Assembly (NCBI GenBank): GCA_963840565.1 | Contig: CAWIZH010000006.1 | Span: 1 to 64,000, forward strand | From: VRUE01 sp963840565 | GTDB taxonomy: Bacteria > Actinomycetota > Thermoleophilia > Solirubrobacterales > 70-9 | DNA length: 64,000 nt | Reading direction: 5' to 3' | Shown here: positions 37,802 to 46,685 of the stretch, piece by piece | Numbering within the stretch: the stretch's first letter is position 1 | How the letters are laid out: every line of letters begins with the position of its first letter | Notes under the pieces: model-generated | What the model saw: the letters and a program-made list of their open reading frames with translations, nothing else | Databases searched by the model: none | Told to the model about the DNA's origin: nothing | Translations under genes and position numbers: made by a program

Positions 37802-40651
37802 CTAGCTCTCGGCCGCCGGACAAATGAGCCTGTAGTCGCACCAACTGCAGGTGGTAGGGGAGGGCCGCGGCTCGAAGTCCTGTCCCAGCACTCCCTCGCC
37901 GACCTCCAGCACGGTCCGCTCGACCCGCTCGGCGTCGTCGGCCCTGACGGGCGCGGCGACCTTGTCGGCGTCGAGCACGTAGTAGTAGCTGCCGGTTCCC
38001 GCCTCCAGCCCCCAGGCCTCGCGGGCGGCGAGCCGGTAGAGCGCCAGCTGCAGGTCGTTCTCGAGCTGCGCTTCGCTCCTGCGTTCGCCGGTCTTGTAGT
38101 CGATCAGCTCGTAGCTGCCGTCGGGGAGGCGGTCGACGCGGTCGACGCGGCCGCGCACCTGATGCTCGCCGATCCGGATGTCGAACTTGCGCTCGAGCCA
38201 GACCGGCTCACCATCGGCCTCGCTCTCGCGCTCCCAGTAGAGGCGCATCGCTTCGCGGGCGCGGTCGCGGAACTGCAGCTCGTCGTCGCTGGAGCCGAAG
38301 CCCGAGCGGCGCCAGCCGGACTCGAAGAGCTCCATCAGCTCGGCCAGCCCGCGCTCCCCAGCTTCGTCTTCGCCGGAATCCTTGTGGAAGCGTTCCAGCA
38401 CGCTGTGGATCAGGATGCCGAAGCGCTGGTTGATCGTCGGCTCCTGCGGGATGCCGAAGACGCGACGGAACTTGTACTTCAGCGGGCAGGTCAGGTAGAG
38501 GTCGAGGTCGGAGGCGGAGAGGCTGAGCGCACCGTCGCCGCGGCGCGGCAGGAAGGCTTCGAGCGAGGGCTCGTGGCGGGCGGCGAGCAGCCTGCGGCGG
38601 CCGTCGCGCTCGTGCTCGGAATCGAGCAGGTAGGCGTCGAGGGGGGAGGCATCGAGCTCGGTCTGCTGCTCGGGGGTGGCGACCTGGCGCAGCAGGCCGT
38701 TGACCGCCTCTATCGCCTCCGCCGTCGCCTCCTCGCCGGGCCGCTGCGCCAGCGCCGCCAGCTTCAGCAGCTCGAGGTGGCGGGCGATCGCCCGGTTGAC
38801 GTCGACGACCGTGTCCAGGCGCGGCTCCGAGAGCTCGCGGCCGGCCAGCCAGGAGGCCTCCAGCACCTCCTCGCGCAGCTTGCGGTAGGTCGCGTGCAGT
38901 CCCTCCGCCGGTCCGAACAGCTCCTCCTCGTGCAGCTCCTCCGCCTCGTCGCCCGGTCCCTCGCGGTCGCCTTCGATGCGCGAGAGAACGAGGGTGGAGC
39001 GGGCCTGGACGCCATCGCGTTTGGCACCGAGGACGAAGACGTGCTCGAAGTCCATTCCCTTGGCGGCGGCGCGCGCCAGCCCCTGCACGGCGCCCGGTGA
39101 CGGCGGCTCCTCGCCACCGGCGGGCTCGACCCCCGCCTCGGCGATCGCGCTCAGGTAGCGGACGAAGTCACGGGTAGAGCCATGCGGTTCCCGCCGCGCC
39201 CAGATCGCCGCCAGCTCAGCCAGCCTGGAGAGCCCGAGCAGGCGCTCCGCCACCTCCGGCTCGGCGGCAAAGAGCCGTTGCCTGCGCAGGCCGACGCGCT
39301 CGATCAGCCGCCGCACGAAGACATCGGCACGGCGTTCCTCCATCGCCGCCGAGGCTTCTCCGTGGAGCTTGAGGAAGGACTGGATCCGCTCGCGTCCCTC
39401 GGGCGGGATCTGGGGGCTTTCGAGCGCCGCCTCGCAGCCCGAGACCATGTCGACCTTGCGCCGCCGCGCGATCGTGGTCAGCCGCGCCAGGTCGGCCGAG
39501 CGCAGTTCGACCGGCGGCCGGGTCAGCGCCCGCGCCGCCGCGGCCGAGTCTTCCGGGTCGGCAAGGACCCTGAGCCAGGCGATCGCGTCGCGCACCTCGG
39601 GGCGCTGAAACAGCGCCGCCGGCCCGGCCAGATGGAAGGCGATGCCGCGCTCCTCCATCGCCGCCGACACCGGCCCTCCGTTGGCCGTTGGGTCATCGAC
39701 CAGAACGCAGATCGCCTCGGGCGAGGCGCCGCCCACCAGCAGGTGCTCTACCTCTCGGGCAACCGCTTGGGCCTGCGCTCTCTCGTTCGTGCATCGCCAC
39801 AGCCGAACCTTCGGTTCGCGAAACACCTCTTCAAGGACGAGGACGCTCGACTGCGGGTCCTGTCGCGGGTGAGGGGGGGCCTGCGGGCGGGTCAAAACCG
39901 TCCTCGGCCCCCCCTCACCCGCGCCACCCGCAGAAGGAACGTTTTCCACGTAGAGGTGATTCGAGTTCTCTGCTGCGAGCTTCAAGAGGATCGCCCGCTG
40001 TGCAGCTGTGGCGTCCTCGTGCTCGTCGAGCATGAGGTAGGTGAAGCGAGTCGCGATTTCGGTTCCCACCCTCGGCTGCTCGTGCAGAAGCTTGCTGAGC
40101 GTGAGGAAGACATCGCCTCGGTCGAGGTTTCCGGACTCGGCGAGGATGCGGTCGTGAGCTGCGCAAAACTCCGCCAGCTCGGGCTCTGGTGGCTCAGAGC
40201 CGGCCTTTAGCTCGTCGATCTGCGCCAGCAGCTTGGCGAGTAGGCCGGCCGGGTTTCCGCGGATTTCCTGATTGCGAAGTGGGAGTTCGTCGAGCCGGTC
40301 CAAAAGCATCGCCAAGCGCTCGGCGGGGCCGAGGACATCGAAGAACGGATCGAGGCCCGCTGCGGTTGAGTGCTCGCGCAGCAACCGCTCAGCCAACGTG
40401 TCCCAGGTTCCGACCCAAAGCTCCTCATAGGCGCGGGGGAGCAGCGTCTCGATGCGCTCTTGCAGGTGTCGGGCGGTAGGCCGGTTCGAGGCCAGGACGA
40501 GGATCTGCTCGGGCGCGACCCCGTCGCCGGCGAGGCGGGCAAATCGCCGTGCCAAGGCCTCGGTCTTGCCCGTTCCGGCGGCACCCAGCAGCAGCAACGG
40601 GCCCTCGCCGTGCTGGACAGCGCGTTGCTGGGCCTCGGCTAGAGCGAGCAT
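37802..40651 (-). CDS. UvrD/AddB-like helicase-nuclease with Fe-S nuclease domain
   Basis: 949 residues. The N-terminus has an SF1 Walker A (LLLLGAAGTGKTEALARRFA, residues ~19-38) and a Walker-B-like YLMLDEHEDATAAQ near 208-221. The middle resembles UvrD C-terminal and AddB-type regions. The C-terminus is a PD-(D/E)XK RecB-like nuclease (YLTCPLKYKFRRVFGIPQ, RGRVDRVDRLPDGSYELIDYKTG, QLALYRLAA) with Cys ligands for a 4Fe-4S cluster (LTCPLKY plus CSWCDYRLICP). This architecture fits AdnB/AddB-type double-strand-break processing. No partner AdnA/AddA gene is adjacent. An 18-base palindrome at 39864-39923 is translated (about residues 243-262). Upstream of it codon use is less C/G-ended. Confidence 0.85.
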   Translation of the reverse strand: MLALAEAQQRAVQHGEGPLLLLGAAGTGKTEALARRFARLAGDGVAPEQILVLASNRPTARHLQERIETLLPRAYEELWVGTWDTLAERLLREHSTAAGLDPFFDVLGPAERLAMLLDRLDELPLRNQEIRGNPAGLLAKLLAQIDELKAGSEPPEPELAEFCAAHDRILAESGNLDRGDVFLTLSKLLHEQPRVGTEIATRFTYLMLDEHEDATAAQRAILLKLAAENSNHLYVENVPSAGGAGEGGPRTVLTRPQAPPHPRQDPQSSVLVLEEVFREPKVRLWRCTNERAQAQAVAREVEHLLVGGASPEAICVLVDDPTANGGPVSAAMEERGIAFHLAGPAALFQRPEVRDAIAWLRVLADPEDSAAAARALTRPPVELRSADLARLTTIARRRKVDMVSGCEAALESPQIPPEGRERIQSFLKLHGEASAAMEERRADVFVRRLIERVGLRRQRLFAAEPEVAERLLGLSRLAELAAIWARREPHGSTRDFVRYLSAIAEAGVEPAGGEEPPSPGAVQGLARAAAKGMDFEHVFVLGAKRDGVQARSTLVLSRIEGDREGPGDEAEELHEEELFGPAEGLHATYRKLREEVLEASWLAGRELSEPRLDTVVDVNRAIARHLELLKLAALAQRPGEEATAEAIEAVNGLLRQVATPEQQTELDASPLDAYLLDSEHERDGRRRLLAARHEPSLEAFLPRRGDGALSLSASDLDLYLTCPLKYKFRRVFGIPQEPTINQRFGILIHSVLERFHKDSGEDEAGERGLAELMELFESGWRRSGFGSSDDELQFRDRAREAMRLYWERESEADGEPVWLERKFDIRIGEHQVRGRVDRVDRLPDGSYELIDYKTGERRSEAQLENDLQLALYRLAAREAWGLEAGTGSYYYVLDADKVAAPVRADDAERVERTVLEVGEGVLGQDFEPRPSPTTCSWCDYRLICPAAES
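39864..39923. repeat. Perfect inverted repeat inside the helicase-nuclease gene
   Basis: Arms 39864-39881 and 39906-39923 match over 18 bases around a 24-base loop. It encodes a Gly/Pro-rich insertion (GGAGEGGPRTVLTRPQAPPH) between the helicase 1A and later domains. Confidence 0.82.
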
Positions 40652-40685
40652 GCTCCAAAGCTAGCGAGTGCGCGGCCTCCATAGG

Positions 40686-41507
40686 ATGGCCTGCGTGGAC
40701 GTTTTTTCCGCAGACTGGCTGGGAATCTGCCGCCGCGCGGTGGCGGCGCAGCGGGCGATCTTCGACGAAGTGCGCGGAGTCGACGCCCGCACGGCCTACG
40801 AGGGTGTCGGTGAGGGCGGCGACCACACGCTGGTCATCGACCGTCGCTGCGAGGACACGGTCTTCGTCGAGCTCGAGGCGCTGGCCGCACAGGGCGCCTC
40901 GTTCGTCGCGGTTTCAGAGGAGCGCGGCGAGGTCGCCTTCGGCGCCGGCGGTCCCGCCCGGGTCGTGATCGATCCGATCGACGGTTCGCTCAACGCCCGC
41001 CGCACGCTGCCCTCCCACAGCCTCAGCATCGCGGTTGCGAGTGGCGACTCGATGGCCGCGGTCGAGTTCGGCTACGTCTTCGACTTCGGTGCCAACGAGG
41101 AGTTCGTCGCCGAGTGCGGCAAGGGCGCGATGCTCGGTGACGAGCGCATCGCCGTTGGTCCCGACGGCGACAAGATCGAGCTGCTCGGGCTCGAGTCGGC
41201 GGAGCCGGAGCGGACGCTGCCGGCACTGGAGGCCCTTGCCGGTCGTGTCTATCGCCTGCGCGTGGTCGGCTCGATCGCGATCAGCGCTGCTTACGTCGCG
41301 GGACGACGCTTCGACGCGATGGCCAGCCTGCGCCCCTGTCGCTCGGTCGACGCCGCCGCCGCGCAGCTGATCGTGCGCGAGGCGGGAGGGCTGGTGAGCT
41401 TCGGCGATCTCGCTTTGGAGCAGGCCTCACTGGGCCTCGACGCCCGCTACCCGATCGCCGCCGCCGCGGGCGAGCAGGGGCTGGCGATCGCCCGCAGCGC
41501 CCAGTAA
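40686..41507 (+). CDS. Inositol monophosphatase / FBPase-superfamily phosphatase
   Basis: About 273 residues from the ATG at 40686 (a GTG at 40695 and a longer frame from 40668 are possible). Seen: GDHTLVIDRRCED near 42-54, VSEERGEV with the metal Glu, DPIDGSLNARRTLPSHSLSIA (the D-P-x-D-G-S/T motif), and a late RSVDAAAAQLIVREAGG carrying the third metal Asp. It hydrolyses a sugar or inositol phosphate with Mg2+. Substrate among inositol-1-phosphate, fructose-1,6-bisphosphate and PAP is undecided. It is divergent from the helicase-nuclease. Confidence 0.85.
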   Translation: MACVDVFSADWLGICRRAVAAQRAIFDEVRGVDARTAYEGVGEGGDHTLVIDRRCEDTVFVELEALAAQGASFVAVSEERGEVAFGAGGPARVVIDPIDGSLNARRTLPSHSLSIAVASGDSMAAVEFGYVFDFGANEEFVAECGKGAMLGDERIAVGPDGDKIELLGLESAEPERTLPALEALAGRVYRLRVVGSIAISAAYVAGRRFDAMASLRPCRSVDAAAAQLIVREAGGLVSFGDLALEQASLGLDARYPIAAAAGEQGLAIARSAQ

Positions 41508-41529
41508 CCAGACGCTCCCAAGGGTTTAA

Positions 41530-41558
41530 GAACGTGTGTTCGCAAAGAACGTATGTTC
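41530..41558 (+). promoter_or_regulatory. Two tandem LexA/SOS-box-like operators
   Basis: GAACGTGTGTTC (41530-41541) and GAACGTATGTTC (41547-41558) both fit the Gram-positive/actinobacterial SOS box GAAC-N4-GTTC and are followed by G. Their centres are 17 bases apart. A possible -10 (TACACT, 41561-41566) follows immediately, so LexA bound here would block transcription of the basic coiled-coil gene starting at 41629. Confidence 0.75.
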
Positions 41559-41628
41559 GTTACACTCGCGAACTCCCCAGCAGTCCCAGGCAGGCAACCT
41601 CGATATATCGAAGGGATTCAACTACTTA

Positions 41629-42045
41629 ATGGCTACAACGCAGACCAAAACCAGCAAAAGCAACGGTGCCAAACCGAAAGCCAAAGCTCCGGTCGCCGAG
41701 AAGAACCAGGCCCGCAGCGTGGTCGAGACCGCGGTCGACATTCCCGTCGGCGCCGTCCTCTCGGTCACCGATCGAGTCTCGGACTTGGTCGAGCCGTTCA
41801 CGGCCCGCTCCGCCGCCGAGAAACAGCTCAAGTCCTACCGCACCGAGCTGCGCCGCCGGGTCAAGCGCACCGAGCGCCGCGGCACGACCGCCCGCCGCAA
41901 GGCAACCACTGAGGCCCGCAAGACCCGCAACCGGGTCGAGCGCGAAGCCCGCAAGCATCAGCGCACGGTCGAGACGACGGTGAAACGCAACCGCGACGAG
42001 CTCGAGCAGCGGGTACGCAAAGCAATCGACCTCCTCCCGGTCTAA
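41629..42045 (+). CDS. Basic coiled-coil protein, probably SOS-controlled
   Basis: 138 residues. A Lys/Ala/Thr-rich N-terminus (MATTQTKTSKSNGAKPKAKA) is followed by VVETAVDIPVGAVLSVTDRV, then a long, strongly basic helix (RRRVKRTERRGTTARRKATT, RVEREARKHQRTVETTVKRN). It ends with DELEQRVRKAIDLLPV. No catalytic domain, signal peptide or clear family; the composition suggests a DNA-associated or nucleoid protein, and phasin/HbhA-like helical proteins are alternatives. The upstream frame is open to 41536 but the ATG at 41629 lies after the operators and a GAAGGGA Shine-Dalgarno. Confidence 0.75.
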   Translation: MATTQTKTSKSNGAKPKAKAPVAEKNQARSVVETAVDIPVGAVLSVTDRVSDLVEPFTARSAAEKQLKSYRTELRRRVKRTERRGTTARRKATTEARKTRNRVEREARKHQRTVETTVKRNRDELEQRVRKAIDLLPV

Positions 42046-42138
42046 GACCGCCTGACCGGCGCATATCGGCGTCCTCGGTCGCTTACGTGCAGAGCACGTC
42101 GCGCTCCCTGCGTCCTTGATCTGCTTGGTCAGTCGGCC

Positions 42139-44151
42139 TTAGACACCGCGTATCTGTACCGGCAGTGAGCCGGCTGGCTCGAAGGGCCAGTCGGCTTGTG
42201 CCGGGGCGTATGCCCTGAACTGAAAGCGCACGCCGCGGCTGTCGTCGTCGGCGAAGCGGTAGGCGTAGTGGAAGTGCCCGTGCGAGTCGGTGTGGATCGT
42301 GCGGAACTCGCTCCAGGGCAGGCCGGGCAGGCGGAACTGCAACTGCACCGTCTTGCCCTCGGCCGGAATCGCGGCGCCGTTGGCGGCGATGCCGCCGCGG
42401 AAGATGACCGGCCGGCCGCCGACCCTCGCAACGGTCGAGGAAACCCGCATCCGCACGCCGCTGCGCACCGTTAGCCGCTGCGGCTGGCTGCTGGCGCCGC
42501 GCACCGTCGCGGTCGGCGGCGCGATCGCGACCAGGTCACGACTGGGACCCGGGCTGAGGTGGATGCTGAAGGCACCGTCGGCGCCGGTCCTGACTGTGGA
42601 GATGCGTTCCCGCGGAAACGCTCCCGGGTCGAAGCGCTCGACTACCCGCACCGGCATTCCGGGCAGCGGCGCGTGGCGACCGGCGATCAGGTGCCCGCTG
42701 AACCTGGCTCCGCGCCCGTAGCGGACGGTGCGCGAGCGAAAGTCGCTGAGCAGCCTCGTCGCAATCTTCAGCGGGCTGGCGAGGCGCATCGGCGAGCCGT
42801 CGCCCTTGCTCGAGCTGGAGGCTGAGTTGCCGGCAGCGTCGTAGGCGATGGCCCGGAACTCGTATTCGCCGGGCGGGTAGGCCTCGGAGTCCCAGCGGGC
42901 GCGCAACACCGAACCGGAGCGCTCGGTGGGCAGCTCGACAAAGCGCTGATTGGAGCCGACAGGACGAGCGCCGATCGATCCCAGCGCCTGATCCGGGCCC
43001 GAGAGCGAGTCGGAGACGCGCGCCTCGATCCGCTCGGGGTCGAGTGGGTCCTGGGCGCCGGCGAAAGCGACTCGCGGGGGCTCGCGGTCGATTGCCACGG
43101 TGGCGGCGGCGGGCGCGTGATTCGGCCTTCCATTGGAGGCGCCCCCGTCGGCGACGTTGCCGGCCGCGTCGCGCGCGTAGTAGGCAACCGAGTGGATGCC
43201 GGACGCGATCACGGTCGCCGAGACCTCGTCCCCGTCTGCCCTGATCGGCGCCCCGCCGTCGATGCGGATCGCTGTGAAGGGCCCGCCGCCGCCGGCCGTC
43301 TCCATTCCCGAGGCGGTGTCGGTTGCGGTGGCGATCAGGCTCAGCGGCCGGTTGGACCAGCCGTTGGCAGCGCCGGCCAGCCGCATTTGCGGGTCGGTCT
43401 TGTCGACGTGCAGAGCGGTGTTGGCCGAGCTTGCCGACCGCGTGCCCGAGCCGGAGACCGCGACGGCGTGCAGGTAGTTCGCTCCCTCGGGTAGCTCGGT
43501 GACGGTCAGGGAGTCTTCGGCGACACCGCCTTGCAGTTCGACCTCGTTGGCGCCGCAGGTCGCGATCGAGAGGCAGGAGTTGCCACCGGATAGTCCGTCG
43601 ATCGTGGCGGCGTAGCCGCGGATGCCGGAGAGTGGGAGCACCCCAGCTGGGTGACCGAGGTGGAGCGTGTAGGGGAACGCCGTGCGGCCGATCCAGACGG
43701 GGACCAGCGAAGGCTCGACTTGACCGGGCTCGCCGTTGTCGAAGCGCAGTTTTGCGGTGACCGGCGAGCCCACGGCGCCTTTCCCGTCCTCGAGCCAGAC
43801 CTCTGCGGTGTAGGCGCCGGGAGTAGGGGGGACGCTCAGGTGCTGGATCGCCGTCGCCGCCCAGTCGAGCCTGGTCTCTGCGACGACCACTTGCCCGGAG
43901 GGGTCAAGCACGCGGTAGTGCACCGCGGCGATCGATCCCGGCGGATTGCTCCAGCGCAGGGCAAACGAGCGCTGCGGGTGCCAGCTCTCCTCGCCGCCAT
44001 CGACGCTGAGGTCGATCGGCTGAAGCGCCGCCCGGGCCTTCGGAGCGATGATCAGCGCAAGCGCCGCAAGAGTCACGATCGCCAGGGTGCAACGCAAAAG
44101 ACACGTAATGGGTGAACAATGCGTTGCACCGGGGTTGGGGGACGCTCTCAC
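42139..44151 (-). CDS. Large secreted protein with Ig-like domains
   Basis: 670 residues with GTG start. A signal peptide (LAIVTLAALALIIAPKARA) follows a short Cys-containing n-region. Several beta-sandwich (Ig/bacterial-Ig or CnaB-like) units follow: SFALRWSNPPGSIAAVHYRV, HVDKTDPQMRLAGAANGWSN, HSVAYYARDAAGNVADGG, EYEFRAIAYDAAGNSASS, and CnaB-like GHLIAGRHAPLPGMPVRVVE with HTDSHGHFHYAYRF. A surface or secreted structural role is likely. The start overlaps the stop of the sigma/anti-sigma gene (GTGA), so the two form a coupled operon. Confidence 0.75.
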   Translation of the reverse strand: MRASPNPGATHCSPITCLLRCTLAIVTLAALALIIAPKARAALQPIDLSVDGGEESWHPQRSFALRWSNPPGSIAAVHYRVLDPSGQVVVAETRLDWAATAIQHLSVPPTPGAYTAEVWLEDGKGAVGSPVTAKLRFDNGEPGQVEPSLVPVWIGRTAFPYTLHLGHPAGVLPLSGIRGYAATIDGLSGGNSCLSIATCGANEVELQGGVAEDSLTVTELPEGANYLHAVAVSGSGTRSASSANTALHVDKTDPQMRLAGAANGWSNRPLSLIATATDTASGMETAGGGGPFTAIRIDGGAPIRADGDEVSATVIASGIHSVAYYARDAAGNVADGGASNGRPNHAPAAATVAIDREPPRVAFAGAQDPLDPERIEARVSDSLSGPDQALGSIGARPVGSNQRFVELPTERSGSVLRARWDSEAYPPGEYEFRAIAYDAAGNSASSSSKGDGSPMRLASPLKIATRLLSDFRSRTVRYGRGARFSGHLIAGRHAPLPGMPVRVVERFDPGAFPRERISTVRTGADGAFSIHLSPGPSRDLVAIAPPTATVRGASSQPQRLTVRSGVRMRVSSTVARVGGRPVIFRGGIAANGAAIPAEGKTVQLQFRLPGLPWSEFRTIHTDSHGHFHYAYRFADDDSRGVRFQFRAYAPAQADWPFEPAGSLPVQIRGV

Positions 44152-45440
44152 GGGCCGAACTCCCCGGCCGCCGATCCGCTGGAGGAGCTTTCGCCGCCGC
44201 TCGAGCTGGATGGTTCGGGAGTCGGCGTCGGCGCTGGCGCTTCGTATTCGACCGCACCCGTCGGGGCCGCGGCGACTTCGCTGCTCGGGGCTTCCGCTTC
44301 TTCCTTCGGCTTCGGTTCGGGCTGCGGCGCCGGGGTGGGAGCCGGTTCGTATTGCACCGCTTCGCTGGCCTCCGCCGCGGCCGGCCGAGTCGAGGATCGC
44401 TCGATCGCCGGCTTGCGCACGTGCTGTGGATCCAGGTCAGGAGCCGGCAGTACGCCCGTCGCCATACAGGCCGCCGCACCGCCGGCCGCGCCGGCGCATA
44501 GCGCCAGCAGCTTGGCGAGGCCGGCCATGCCGATTCCCTTCGAGCCACCACTGACGGCGATCTGGGTGGCGGCCGAGTCGCTACCTGCGCCGATTCCCGG
44601 CAGCCGCGAGGCCAGCCCGGCGATTAGTTCGTGCGCTCGCCCCAACAACGAGCGCGAGGGAGGCAAGGCCGGCGCCAGCGCGACCGCGATCCGCGGCGCC
44701 GCCCGGTAGGCGCGCATGGTCGAGCGACAGCGGCCGCAGGCACGCAGGTGCTCGCGTACGGCCTCGGCATCGCGCTCGCTCGCCTCGCCGTCGCAGAAAG
44801 CCGAGAGCAGCGGTCTCAGCTGGCGACAGCGACTGCCGTCCTCGCTGCTCGAGACGAGGCTGCGGAAGCGGTCGCGGCCCTCGGCCAGGACCCGGTTGAT
44901 TTTTGTCTGGCTGAAGCCGGTCAGCTCGCCGATCTCGACGTAGGAGTAGCCCTCGGCGAGCAGGCTCAGGGCCCGCAGCTCGGCCGGCTTCAGCGCCTGC
45001 AGCGCCTCGCGGCTGCGGGCGATCGCCTCTCGCCGCTCGACCTGCTCCTCGGGACTGTCGCCGCTGGCCGGGATCAGCGCGACAAGATCCGCGCTCACGC
45101 CTCCCGGTGCCTTGGGCCCGCCGTAGCCGAGCAGCCGCTCGCGGCTTTGACGCAGGGCCAGCGCCTCGTGCTTGGTCACCGTCTGGGTCCAGCGGATCAG
45201 CTCGCGCGGGTCGGTTGTCGGCGCTTTGGTGAGGACGATCTCCAGGGCGCGCTGGTAAGCGTCCTCCGCGTCCTCGGCATCGAGCGAGTAACGCCGCGCC
45301 GTTCGCTTCAGGGCGCCCTCGTGCCCGGCGATCATTTCGATCGCCGCCCGCTTGCGCGCGGCGTCGCTTTGCGCCCGCGCCGAGTCGCCTCGTTCGAGCC
45401 GTGCCCCACGCGTTGCCGTTGCCTGCCGTCCCCGGCTCAT
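44148..45440 (-). CDS. Sigma-70-like factor fused to a membrane anti-sigma (zinc) domain
   Basis: About 431 residues from the ATG at 45440 (a TTG at 45494 is possible). Region-2-like helices (LKRTARRYSLDAEDAEDAYQ) near residues 40-60 are followed by an ECF-type region 4 (LKPAELRALSLLAEGYSYVE, IGELTGFSQTKINRVLAEGR) near 150-195. Then comes a ZAS/zf-HC2-like motif (CDGEASERDAEAVREHLRAC plus GRC), the zinc-binding anti-sigma signature, and a membrane helix (GLAKLLALCAGAAGGAAACM). A Pro/Glu/Ser-rich tail is probably external. One chain therefore seems to hold sigma, anti-sigma and sensor parts. Confidence 0.78.
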   Translation of the reverse strand: MSRGRQATATRGARLERGDSARAQSDAARKRAAIEMIAGHEGALKRTARRYSLDAEDAEDAYQRALEIVLTKAPTTDPRELIRWTQTVTKHEALALRQSRERLLGYGGPKAPGGVSADLVALIPASGDSPEEQVERREAIARSREALQALKPAELRALSLLAEGYSYVEIGELTGFSQTKINRVLAEGRDRFRSLVSSSEDGSRCRQLRPLLSAFCDGEASERDAEAVREHLRACGRCRSTMRAYRAAPRIAVALAPALPPSRSLLGRAHELIAGLASRLPGIGAGSDSAATQIAVSGGSKGIGMAGLAKLLALCAGAAGGAAACMATGVLPAPDLDPQHVRKPAIERSSTRPAAAEASEAVQYEPAPTPAPQPEPKPKEEAEAPSSEVAAAPTGAVEYEAPAPTPTPEPSSSSGGESSSSGSAAGEFGP

Positions 45441-45613
45441 CCCTGTCGAAAATCCCCCACCGCTCAGATCTGTGGCTCCAAGATGCCCAGTCAATGCAGG
45501 GACAGCCGGCGGTTCTCCCCCCGTCTGGACGAGTTACCGGTCACCGAACTCGCAAATTGCATGAAACTTGGTCACAAGACTGTCGCGCGAGGCGGTCGAT
45601 AGCATCAGCGCCG

Positions 45614-46561
<948 letters not shown>

Positions 46562-46568
46562 GGCGTTG

Positions 46569-46636
46569 GGGGCGTGGGCGTCGCCTCGGCGGACGCGCTT
46601 CGCGCTGAGTGTCCGCCGAGGCGACGCCCACGCCCC
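46569..46636. repeat. Perfect 26-base inverted repeat after the UXS gene
   Basis: Arms 46569-46594 and 46611-46636 match over 26 bases. The 16-base loop GCGCTTCGCGCTGAGT resembles part of the loops of the giant hairpins (GCTTCGCG...GAGT). It starts 8 bases after the UXS stop and lies in a convergent gap, so it may terminate transcription, although no T run follows. Confidence 0.82.
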
Positions 46637-46685
46637 TTCCAGATTTCGGAGGCGCCCCGCAACCTTTGGGTCGCCGTAGCTCTAG

